A stretch of DNA of 63,323 nucleotides, taken from the NCBI GenBank assembly GCA_032718475.1, contig JAUCBJ010007861.1:1-63323 (forward strand), read 5' to 3'. Numbering within the stretch: the stretch's first letter is position 1; each line of letters opens with the position of its first letter. This stretch comes from Nemertoderma westbladi. Lineage: Eukaryota > Xenacoelomorpha > Nemertodermatida > Nemertodermatidae. The notes below the pieces were generated by a model. The model had not been told where the DNA came from. It made no database searches and was given only the letters and a program-made list of their open reading frames with translations. Shown here one piece after another: positions 54,846 through 63,323 of this stretch. Position numbers and translations under genes: made by a program.

Positions 54846-55807
54846 CTACAAAATAGTTACAAAATATGCATTATCATATGTATTCAACATCACGGGCACT
54901 GCAATGTACCATTTAAAACTTAGCAAATGCCCAGAGTAAGGACAACCCTTACTATAGTAACCCTCTCCATATATGTTTGGTTCAAACAAGGAACAATATA
55001 TGTCAGAAATAAAATTTAGTTTTGATCCAATGATTATAGAATTATGTTCTAAAAAACTGGAAACCAAAATAATAATGTTACCAATTAAGATGAAATCGCC
55101 CTTATACAGTGGACTGTCTAGTTCTTCTACAGCACCAACCACTAATCCATTGGATTTCGATTTCGCCTCTTGCACTATTATTCTTGCATCCCGAGAGTTA
55201 TTTGAACGCTTAAGCTTGTTCATGAAGGACTCAAATTTGAATGCAGCCCAATCAATACAACTATATCGTTTGCAAAAGGGTGGAATATGTGTTAATAATT
55301 GCATGATAAATGTCAGGGCGTGTTTGGTGTACATTTCGCTCAACTGCCAGTGAAAGTTGCTAATGGGCATATTGTAGATATATGTCATCCTCACAGAGCT
55401 GTTGTGAAGCAAGAATCTGAACTGCAACATGTAAACTCATAAGATGCTCGAAGTATCGCTTTGGTACGTAATATGTCTTTCATCAATGGAGATGTATATA
55501 AAATGAAGGTCCTGAACTCGGTGGCTTTGTAGTAATCAATGGAATCAAAGCCCCTTAGTTTTCTGTTAAATAAAAAAGTTCAGGCTTAGCCTTCCTAGTT
55601 TGTAAGGATGTCATTAGCTATCTTCTTCAAACTCGGCGACAAACAACACGATAATGGAGTATTCCGCAATGATGATTTATTACACCAATATCGAATGAGT
55701 TGCTTTACACACCCCAAACAAATGCAATGCATATAGTCAGGGGGGATACCAGTCGATATGGGCAATATTGTTGCACAACTACAATACCAATTATTCGCTG
55801 TTACCAA
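54846..55807 (-). pseudogene. Transposase-like pseudogene in block A
   Basis: Minus-strand fragments in changing frames read GIPPDYMHCICLGCVKQLIR (near 55740), then KPEL...FNRKLRGF and YYKATEFRTFILYTSP (near 55500-55590), then HVAVQILASQQL, and AAFKFESFMNKLKRSNNSRD (near 55205-55265). This order is shared by a widespread family of animal transposon proteins that I would place near CACTA/EnSpm-like transposases, with modest certainty. Stops and at least two frameshifts show decay. The first half of the protein and any terminal repeats were not found. Confidence 0.55.
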
Positions 55808-55824
55808 TTATACTAATTATTATG

Positions 55825-56120
55825 TAACTTTTTGTTGGGCACAGCTTTTGCAAAGTCGGCAATGACGTCCAGGTGGGATCGAACTGGTGACCTCCAAGTT
55901 GGAAGTCTGACGCTCTAACCATTCAGCTAGCGGCTCAGGTAAAAGATAGACCAGGAAATACTATCTGATACCTTGTATGTCCGCAATTTACATCCTGATG
56001 GCCTCACAACTGTCAATATGTTGCCACTGCGCTCAACCCTATCGTACCAGTATCTCACTAGTTCGATCCCACCTGGACGTCATTGCCGACTTTGCAAAAG
56101 CTGTGCCCAACAAAAAGTTA
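55825..56120. repeat. 66-bp inverted repeat with a tRNA-like sequence, block A
   Basis: 55825-55890 and 56055-56120 are reverse complements with one mismatch. The left arm runs into a tRNA-like sequence on the minus strand (about 55937-55866) with box A TAGCTGAATGGTTAGAGCG and box B AGTTCGATCCC. The acceptor ends do not pair and the anticodon stem is poor, so it is a tRNA-derived repeat (SINE head), not a working tRNA. Confidence 0.75.
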
Positions 56121-56170
56121 TAATAATATGAAACCACTTATTCACCACTTAATATGAAAACACTTATTCA

Positions 56171-56842
56171 CTACAATACCAATTATTATGTGTAGCAGAA
56201 CTACATTACCAATTATTATGTGTAGCAGAACTACAATACCAATTATTATGTGTAGCAGAACTACAATACCAATTATTATGTGTAGCAGAACTACAATACC
56301 AATTATTATGTGTAGCAGAACTACAATACCAATTATTATGTGTAGCAGAACTACAATACCAATTATTATGTGTAGCAGAACTACAATACCAATTATTATG
56401 TGTAGCAGAACTACAATACCAATTATTATGTGTAGCAGAACTACAATACCAATTATTATGTGTAGCAGAAATACAATACCAATTATTATGTGTAGCAGAA
56501 CTACAATACCAATTATTATGTGTAGCAGAACTACATTACCAATTATTATGTGTAGCAGAACTACAATACCAATTATTATGTGTAGCAGAACTACAATACC
56601 AATTATTATGTGTAGCAGAACTACAATACCAATTATTATGTGTAGCAGAACTACAATACCAATTATTATGTGTAGCAGAACTACAATACCAATTATTATG
56701 TGTAGCAGAACTACATTACCAATTATTATGTGTAGCAGAACTACAATACCAATTATTATGTGTAGCAGAACTACAATACCAATTATTATGTGTAGCAGAA
56801 CTACAATACCAATTATTATTATGTGTAGCAGAACTACAATAC
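56171..56842. repeat. 30-bp minisatellite, about 22 copies, block A
   Basis: Unit ACTACAATACCAATTATTAT plus GTGTAGCAGA. Variants with ACTACATTACC mark single copies. The open frame 56188-56907 (M-C-S-R-T-T-I-P-I-I repeated) only reflects the 30-base period. Confidence 0.95.
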
Positions 56843-56847
56843 CGTAT

Positions 56848-56972
56848 ATTATTACCCTGTTATTTTGTTATTTTTCCGGATATTTTAACCCGAGGAACAG
56901 GAACTAGCCGAGGCGCAGCCGAGGCTTTCCTGTTCCGAGGGATAAATATATAGGGATAATATCCGAGGGATA
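56848..56972. repeat. Broken palindrome and junction filler between blocks A and B
   Basis: The left arm and centre of the palindrome seen whole at 60318-60446 are present to 56941. The right arm is replaced by 31 bases (56942-56972) made of short pieces such as AGGGATA and CCGAGGGATA, after which block B starts inside the fold-back MITE arm. Confidence 0.8.
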
Positions 56973-57577
56973 ATATAAATAATAAAAACCTCTATGAAAC
57001 AATAAAATGCTGCAGTAATAAATATTTGTTACTACTTTATTGTTTCAGAGGTTTTTATTAATATTAATTTTACCCTTTAGAGTCGCCATAGCGGGCTATT
57101 ATGCAAGCAATCAGCTATTATGTGCTTCGATTTTCCCTTGGAGATGGTTGAATTTTGTTTTGTTGATTGCGTCTAGAACCCCCCCCCCCCCACATCTCTA
57201 TTTTCGAGTTAGTACGGCTTTTGTTGAGTGGTGAATTTGGTGAGCACCAAAATTTACATTTACGCCTAAAAATAAGAGTTACAATGATCTGGAGCATTAT
57301 AAAATTTATTCCATTAGAATCAGCACTCCTTGACATTTTTTGGGTCTGATTCAGACAAGTAAATGATAAGGGAAGGGTAATATGGGTCAATGCCAACCAT
57401 ATTGACCAATGTCTCGGAAGTTATTTTTGAAATTATCAAAGCCAACCAACCATTCATTCTCGAATGATTTACATTTTTGTATATTTTGTGTCTCGTACGT
57501 GACTTGGTCAATGGTCAATACGGTTGGCATTTAACATATACAACATTTACATCCATAATAATAAATAACCTGGTATA

Positions 57578-57584
57578 TACTGTA
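57578..57584. other. Apparent transposon excision footprint TA-CTG-TA
   Basis: Block A has TA-element-TA at this point, and the element ends in CTG. Block B keeps both TA with CTG between them. Tc1/mariner excision typically leaves the duplicated TA with two or three terminal bases. Confidence 0.7.
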
Positions 57585-58431
57585 CAGTAGTTACGAGGGA
57601 GGTTTTTATTAAACGTAATACATTCAAAACGTGACGCTACTGTTAGAATAGTAGTTAAGTCATATCTGAACCAATATGAACCCAATCTGAACCCAATCTG
57701 ACCGAATCTATATACCAAATCTGAATCTAAAATAGAAAGAGGGGCGAAAATTATTAATTTTTGCATTCACAATTTTGAAATTTGAAGAAATTTTACATAT
57801 TTATTTTCATATTTAAATTTGCCGGCAGCCGCGCTACTACTGATGTGTTGGGGAGTGACAACATACCTCAGTCAGTCTGTACATAGGCTACCTACATTAC
57901 AGTTCTTACACCTCAAGGCCTACTACAGTTACTGCTGTACTGTGTGTATTCAGTCGTTAGCGTTATACTATACAGTAGCTACAGTACCTGGCTAGGGGTA
58001 GGCAGCATGGTAGCGAAACTGAACTTCAACGAGTCCCGTAAATCTGTAGTTTGTCAGTTGGGCTACCGCCTACCGGTACAAGGTAGCTATGTGCTATAAC
58101 GCCAACGACTGCATAGGCCTCCATACATTACAGCCTCAGTAAATGTAGTAGGCCTGCCTGGAGCTGTAAGAATTGTAATGTAGGTAGCCTATGTGCAGAT
58201 GTATGATGTCAGCAGTAGTACTGCAGCTGCAGTACAAATACAAATGCCGCAATACAAAATTTAAATATGAAAAAAGATATGTAAAATTTCTTCAAATTTC
58301 AAAATTGTTAATGCAAAAATTAATAATTTTCACCCTTCTTTCTATTTTCGATTCAGATTGGGTTCAGATTTGGTATAATTCTTGAGATTGGGTCCAGATT
58401 GGGTTCAGATATGGTTTAAGTACTATCCCTA

Positions 58432-59394
58432 CTACAAAATAGTTACAAAATATGCATTATCATATGTATTCAACATCACGGGCACTGCAATGTACCATTT
58501 AAAACTTAGCAAATGCCCAGAGTAAGGACAACCCTTACTATAGTAACCCTCTCCATATATGTTTGGTTCAAACAAGGAACAATATATGTCAGAAATAAAA
58601 TTTAGTTTTGATCCAATGATTATAGAATTATGTTCTAAAAAACTGGAAACCAAAATAATAATGTTACCAATTAAGATGAAATCGCCCTTTTACAGTGGTC
58701 TGTCTAGTTCTTCTACAGCACCAACCACTAATCCATTGGATTTCGATTTCGCCTCTTGCACTATTATTCTTGCATCCCGAGAGTTATTTGAACGCTTAAG
58801 CTTGTTCATGAAGGACTCAAATTTGAATGCAGCCCAATCAATACAACTATATCGTTTGCAAAAGGGTGGAATATGTGTTAATAATTGCATGATAAATGTC
58901 AGGGCGTGTTTGGTGTACATTTCGCTCAACTGCCAGTGAAAGTTGCTAATGGGCATATTGTAGATATATGTCATCCTCACAGTGCTGTTGTGAAGCAAGA
59001 ATCTGAACTGCAACATGTAAACTCATAAGATGCTCGAAGTATCGCTTTGGTACGTAATATGTCTTTCATCAATGGAGATGTATATAAAATGAAGGTCCTG
59101 AACTCGGTGGCTTTGTAGTAATCAATGGAATCAAAGCCCCTTAGTTTTCTGTTAAATAAAAAAAGTTCAGGCTTAGCCTTCCTAGTTTGTAAGGATGCCA
59201 TTAGCTATCTTCTTCAAACTCGGCGACAAACAACACGATAATGGAGTATTCCGCAATGATGATTTATTACACCAATATCGAATGAGTTGCTTTACACACC
59301 CCAAACAAATGCAATGCATATAGTCAGGGGGGATACCAGTCGATATGGGCAATATTGTTGCACAACTACAATACCAATTATTCGCTGTTACCAA
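58432..59394 (-). pseudogene. Transposase-like pseudogene in block B
   Basis: Same fragments as in block A. One extra A in an A run near 59157-59164 keeps the segment LFNRKLRGFDSIDYYKATEF open as a longer frame (58977-59201) than in block A. The YMHC segment is at 59182-59394. Still broken elsewhere. Confidence 0.55.
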
Positions 59395-59411
59395 TTATAC
59401 TAATTATTATG

Positions 59412-59707
59412 TAACTTTTTGTTGGGCACAGCTTTTGCAAAGTCGGCAATGACGTCCAGGTGGGATCGAACTGGTGACCTCCAAGTTGGAAGTCTGACGC
59501 TCTAACCATTCAGCTAGCGGCTCAGGTAAAAGATAGACCAGGAAATACTATCTGATACATTGTATGTCCGCAATTTACATCCTGATGGCCTCACAACTGT
59601 CAATATGTTGCCACTGCGCTCAACCCTATCGTACCAGTATCTCACTAGTTCGATCCCACCTGGACGTCATTGCCGACTTTGCAAAAGCTGTGCCCAACAA
59701 AAAGTTA
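59412..59707. repeat. 66-bp inverted repeat with a tRNA-like sequence, block B
   Basis: Arms 59412-59477 and 59642-59707; tRNA-like sequence on the minus strand at about 59524-59453. Same layout as in block A. Confidence 0.75.
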
Positions 59708-59757
59708 TAATAATATGAAACCACTTATTCACCACTTAATATGAAAACACTTATTCA

Positions 59758-60309
59758 CTACAATACCAATTATTATGTGTAGCAGAACTACATTACCAAT
59801 TATTATGTGTAGCAGAACTACAATACCAATTATTATGTGTAGCAGAACTACAATACCAATTATTATGTGTAGCAGAACTACAATACCAATTATTATGTGT
59901 AGCAGAACTACAATACCAATTATTATGTGTAGCAGAACTACAATACCAATTATTATGTGTAGCAGAACTACAATACCAATTATTATGTGTAGCAGAACTA
60001 CATTACCAATTATTATGTGTAGCAGAACTACAATACCAATTATTATGTGTAGCAGAACTACAATACCAATTATTATGTGTAGCAGAACTACAATACCAAT
60101 TATTATGTGTAGCAGAACTACAATACCAATTATTATGTGTAGCAGAACTACAATACCAATTATTATGTGTAGCAGAACTACATTACCAATTATTATGTGT
60201 AGCAGAACTACAATACCAATTATTATGTGTAGCAGAACTACAATACCAATTATTATGTGTAGCAGAACTACAATACCAATTATTATTATGTGTAGCAGAA
60301 CTACAATAC
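59758..60309. repeat. 30-bp minisatellite, about 18 copies, block B
   Basis: Same unit as in block A with four fewer copies. The marker variants (CATTACC) allow unit-by-unit comparison. Confidence 0.95.
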
Positions 60310-60317
60310 CGTATATT

Positions 60318-60446
60318 ATTACCCTGTTATTTTGTTATTTTTCCGGATATTTTAACCCGAGGAACAGGAACTAGCCGAGGCGCAGCCGAGGCTTTCCTGT
60401 TCCGAGGGTTAAAATATCCGGAAAAATAACAAAATAACAGGGTAAT
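60318..60446. repeat. Fold-back palindrome, complete copy
   Basis: Arms of about 53 bases (ATTACCCTGTTATTTTGTTA ... CCGAGGAACAGGAA) pair almost perfectly around CTAGCCGAGGCGCAGCCGAG. Related to 14271-14384 in layout. A G-rich tail (AAAAGGGTTCTGTTTTGGGG, near 60567) follows. Confidence 0.88.
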
Positions 60447-60649
60447 AATCAAGTTGTTACTCACTAATCCCGGAAAAATAACATCATTACATGTCGTTAT
60501 TATACATTATTATATATTTACTTCATTGAATTCCGTTTCTAACTTCAAGAAGCTAAATGTTTCTAAAAGGGTTCTGTTTTGGGGAGAGGAAGAAAAAAGG
60601 GGCGTGGAAGTTTTGGGGGTTAAAAATATAAATAAATATTAATATTTAT

Positions 60650-61660
60650 TCTTATGGTCCTTCTTAGGTCTAGACTTGTTTATTAGAATGACCCCCAGAG
60701 TTGGTTAAAGTTACTATATTATAATAAACAATATGGCTAAACCTCAATAGCACGAACTTTTATTCGAAATGTTACATAACTCCGTATTTAGAACGTGATG
60801 TAGAAATGATGAGACAGATGAAATTGTTTAGTAAGATAATTCGGTTAGTCCAATAGGTACCGGTCATTCATCTAAAGTTCCTCTTTGATTATAATTGCTT
60901 CTATAAGTAATTATCAATTCACGTTTATAATTATAAAGCATAAGAGAATAAGTGCGCACATGTTAGTTAATAGTTGCCACGTGTTACTATGACGTTGCCA
61001 AGGGACAATTTTCGCGTGGGCAGATTGTTAAAAAACAACCTGGGTTTTTTAAATTACCACGAAAAAATCAAACCCAGCGATATGGGAACCTGATTTAATA
61101 TTATAGTTTGGGAAACAGGATGAAAGGGTAATTCAATTTTTTCAATATATTCTGTCTGGTTGATAGTCGATCTTGTTGACTTTTTTGAGTTTTAATATTT
61201 ATTAGGCCTATCTATTTTCGTCGTTAGATAACGATTTAATTTTCGAATAACTCGTAGCCCAAGGCGTAATCGTAATCCAGCACTTCATAAGATTACAAGG
61301 CTTGTAGTAGTTATTAGTATAATATTTGTATCAATTGAAAATATTTGCTTGTTACATGGGTATTTAATTTGCATGTTTCAAGTTAGTTCAAGAGAAATCA
61401 AAGACAGATTAATTATAATAACAAAAACCGTAACTGTAACTGTAAACCAAAACACAAATGTTAAAGAAAACAGTAGTTAAGTAGAAAAATATTAAATCGT
61501 TAAATCGATGAAAGACTAAAAATAAAAAATATACACTTTCACAAATTAAAAAGTATTTAAGATTACAACAAAAATTTATATAGAAAAAAAGACATTGATA
61601 ACTTTATTTTCTCTCTTAATTTCTTATCTTATTAAATTAGTTTGGTGAACTGGAACTTAG
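60650..61660. other. AT-rich stretch, no gene
   Basis: Between the palindrome tail and the recombinase. No conserved frame or repeat seen. It is downstream of the recombinase and may hold its 3' end. Confidence 0.5.
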
Positions 61661-61664
61661 ATGT

Positions 61665-63072
61665 TTAAGACTTATTATTGAAAATAATATTGACAGGCGC
61701 GTGAAACTGTGCCCCCTGCAACAAGCTACTCATGAATTCAGACTTTGTTGACGGAATCTCGATATTCGTTTCTTGACGAACTGTATCGACTACTTCGTGA
61801 CTCTCATTTCCTCCGCTACTCTTCGAAACTTCTCGCCCTGATACACATTGACTCAATATCGTACTCAAGGATCGCTGAGTAGTAGTCGATGGTCGGATGT
61901 AAGACGTTGTTGTTCCCAGATTCGCATGTCCCAACTGTATTTGGGCAAAATTGGATGGCTGTCCAGAATCAACTATAGCCTGCGCCGCCGTCTTCCGATA
62001 ACTCATCAGTGTAATCTTTCGATTATCTGTTGTCAATCCTGCACGGCCGAACAGATCCCTTAATATAGTAGGGAAGGTGTGTTTTCCAACCGGTTGCATG
62101 GTGTACCAACTATCATCACGATTGGCCGGTACGGTTGGTTTGGGACGAACCCAAAATGGTGCTTCCTTGTCCATCTTCCCATCTGGAAATCTATGTTTAA
62201 TGTAACACTCGAATAGAGTCACAGGACAACAAGTGCAATCTTCGGGAAACTCGAAAGCTTTCACAGGGAATTTTCTAGGAGCAGTAATACCCTTTCGAGC
62301 CTTCGTTATCCGCTCTTTCAACTGAAGATAGAACTTATCTTCTTGGATGCAATAATGTTTCGTAATGTCTTTGACACGCATTTGGCGCATTTCTACGCCA
62401 GGTCTTGTCCCAAACTGAGTAGTAAGAACTAGATACAGTGTATCACGCAGCTGAAAATCCAAGTAATCCTTTGTCCTTCAATAATCTGAAATCCGACGCC
62501 TCTAATGGGTCACTCGAGTTAGCAAGGTTTCCTTTGCCCGATGCTTTTATTTGGGATAGACGGGCCCGGAGAATTTCTTTGGAACGGCTAAATTCTGGTA
62601 ATTTAAGGACATCGCCATGCCCCAAGTCTTTAAAATGACGCAGCAAACCATAGAAGTAACTTCGTAGAGAAGTTGTCTCTAACTTTTCTCCATTTTTCTT
62701 CTTGTATTTACGAATAAACCCATGAAAATTTATAGCCAGCACTTGAACAGATTGTTTATCTATATCTTCTGAGCATTTAACCAGATGAAGATAATTCTGA
62801 AAGGCAGAAACTGATTGCCGAGTTGACTCAGTTGTGTTATGATTATGCGTTTCCATTAGATACTGGTCATCATCATCATTGTTTTGAGATAGGCGATTGC
62901 AAAAACGATCATCAGATGAATTGTGCGGACCACTGACAAGGGGATATGTTTGAGTTTGACTCGCATCTTGATCTTCGACATCCGCTGAAAACATTGCTTC
63001 CAAATCACCCAAATCTGGACACTCGAAGCCTAGGCCTATTAAATCACTAGGCCTAAGCAATTGCGATTCCAT
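61665..63072 (-). pseudogene. Crypton-type tyrosine recombinase, one frameshift
   Basis: Two overlapping minus frames make one protein. 62443-63072 (209 residues) holds an acidic leader and a core-binding domain (from about residue 85: TRQSVSAFQNYL, SLRSYFYGLLRHF, KEILRARLSQIKASGKGN). 61665-62462 (265 residues) holds the catalytic domain. It has FGTRPGVEM (first Arg), TLMSYRKTAA (second Arg, with Met where His is usual), IQLGHANLGTT (His) and SYI (Tyr nucleophile). The order matches animal Crypton elements and Crypton-derived host genes. The shift lies in 62443-62462. Cryptons have no inverted repeats, so element borders cannot be seen. The ATG at 63072 is the first in frame. Confidence 0.75.
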
Positions 63073-63323
63073 CGATTTAACAAGAATTAGACAAAAGAAG
63101 TACCGGTACAGGTGGGCTTACTTCTTTCCTGTAGCCTATTCACTTCGAATCTAACTCTTAACTCTTGGTACCGTACTAACCCAGTAACCAGAGTAGCCTA
63201 TCAACTCAACACTGCAACAGCACAACAGGTACCGACCGGTAGGCCTAAAGGCTAGCTTATTTATAGAAGTACAGTCAGTACACAGTAGATATGAAGTAGG
63301 CTATATATAGCAGTATGCAGTAC
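63073..63323. other. Upstream region of the recombinase
   Basis: Contains several (T/C)ACCGGT motifs and AGGCCTA motifs. No promoter element can be assigned with confidence. Confidence 0.4.

Larger units (their letters stand above)
51376..56941. repeat. Tandem duplication, block A
   Basis: It matches block B (56973-60408) base for base except for a few substitutions, one A in an A run, four more copies of the 30-bp unit, and the 2014-bp TA-flanked element present only here. The arithmetic closes: the length difference of 2130 bases equals these changes. The near identity means a very recent duplication, or two haplotypes placed one after the other by the assembler. Confidence 0.92.
56973..60408. 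repeat. Tandem duplication, block B
   Basis: Copy of block A without the TA element. At the insertion point it reads TA-CTG-TA (57578-57584). It has about 18 copies of the 30-bp unit instead of 22. Its fold-back MITE lacks the left half of the arm. Confidence 0.92.

Noticed and set aside
54973-55353. 126-residue plus-strand frame, repeated at 58559
   Set aside because: It is antisense to the transposase-like pseudogene, whose boxes are recognisable on the minus strand.
55866-55937. Functional tRNA gene (minus strand), also 59453-59524
   Set aside because: Promoter boxes are good, but the acceptor arms do not pair and the anticodon stem is mismatched. Better explained as a tRNA-derived repeat.
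56171-60309. CRISPR array
   Set aside because: Units are contiguous without spacers, and the genome is eukaryotic.
56188-60374. Repeat proteins MCSRTTIPII in both blocks
   Set aside because: Pure consequence of the 30-bp minisatellite; copy number varies freely and the end runs into the palindrome.
60425-60446. Homing endonuclease site: ATAACAGGGTAAT resembles part of the I-SceI site, with TAGGGATAA nearby at 56952
   Set aside because: The two halves never occur together, the match is partial, and no homing endonuclease gene is present. Likely chance within the palindrome family.

Overview
This is a eukaryotic nuclear window. It has split extracellular-module exons with GT/AG borders, long AT-rich non-coding tracts, and nested LTR retrotransposons, LINEs, cut-and-paste DNA transposons, fold-back elements and minisatellites. 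The transposon mix (BEL/Pao, Gypsy, a LINE with a ULP1 protease, piggyBac-like, Tc1/mariner-like, Crypton-like, Helentron-like) and a secreted PAN-EGF-LamG type gene suggest a marine invertebrate, perhaps a deuterostome such as an echinoderm, hemichordate or amphioxus. The sequence alone does not fix the species. There are no operons, ribosome binding sites or bacterial genes.

Layout. 1-8441: a BEL/Pao retrotransposon on the minus strand, decayed by frameshifts and one in-frame stop, with a repeat-rich leader to about 10.6 kb. 11.9-14.1 kb: a truncated minus-strand Gypsy element (gag, protease, primer site, probable LTR). 14.27 kb: a fold-back palindrome. 15.0-23.1 kb: non-autonomous DNA elements. 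Four copies of a 1.27-kb Helentron-like element sit inside or beside MITEs, and one copy carries a piggyBac-like element in TTAA. 23.1-26.4 kb: no recognisable gene. 26.4-45.1 kb: a nest. A minus-strand LINE (ULP1 protease, coiled coil, nucleic-acid-binding-like segment, endonuclease) is cut by a plus-strand BEL/Pao element (27816-40175, target duplication GTCAA). That element holds a 5'-truncated LINE fragment in its leader and a young Gypsy element (32681-37603, target duplication TACGT) in its reverse transcriptase. Two coding-length minisatellites (48 bp and 36 bp) lie just upstream of the outer LINE.

45.5-49.6 kb: the only convincing host gene, minus strand. Three exons encode a PAN/apple-like, an EGF-like and a LamG-like module, all joined in phase 1. 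51.4-60.4 kb: a near-identical direct duplication (blocks A and B). Each block carries a decayed transposase, a tRNA-like sequence inside a 66-bp inverted repeat, and a 30-bp minisatellite. Block A holds a 2.0-kb TA-flanked Tc1/mariner-like element. At the same point block B has TA-CTG-TA, which looks like its excision footprint. 61.7-63.1 kb: a Crypton-type tyrosine recombinase broken by one frameshift.

Most striking are the Gypsy copy at 33520-37224, whose reverse transcriptase/RNase H is replaced in frame by 41 copies of a 12-bp repeat with a 192-bp higher-order period, the apparent excision footprint, and palindromes of different sequence that keep their pairing. No gene set here forms a working pathway. 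The window mainly records successive insertions (LINE, then BEL/Pao, then Gypsy and the LINE fragment), tandem duplication and satellite growth.
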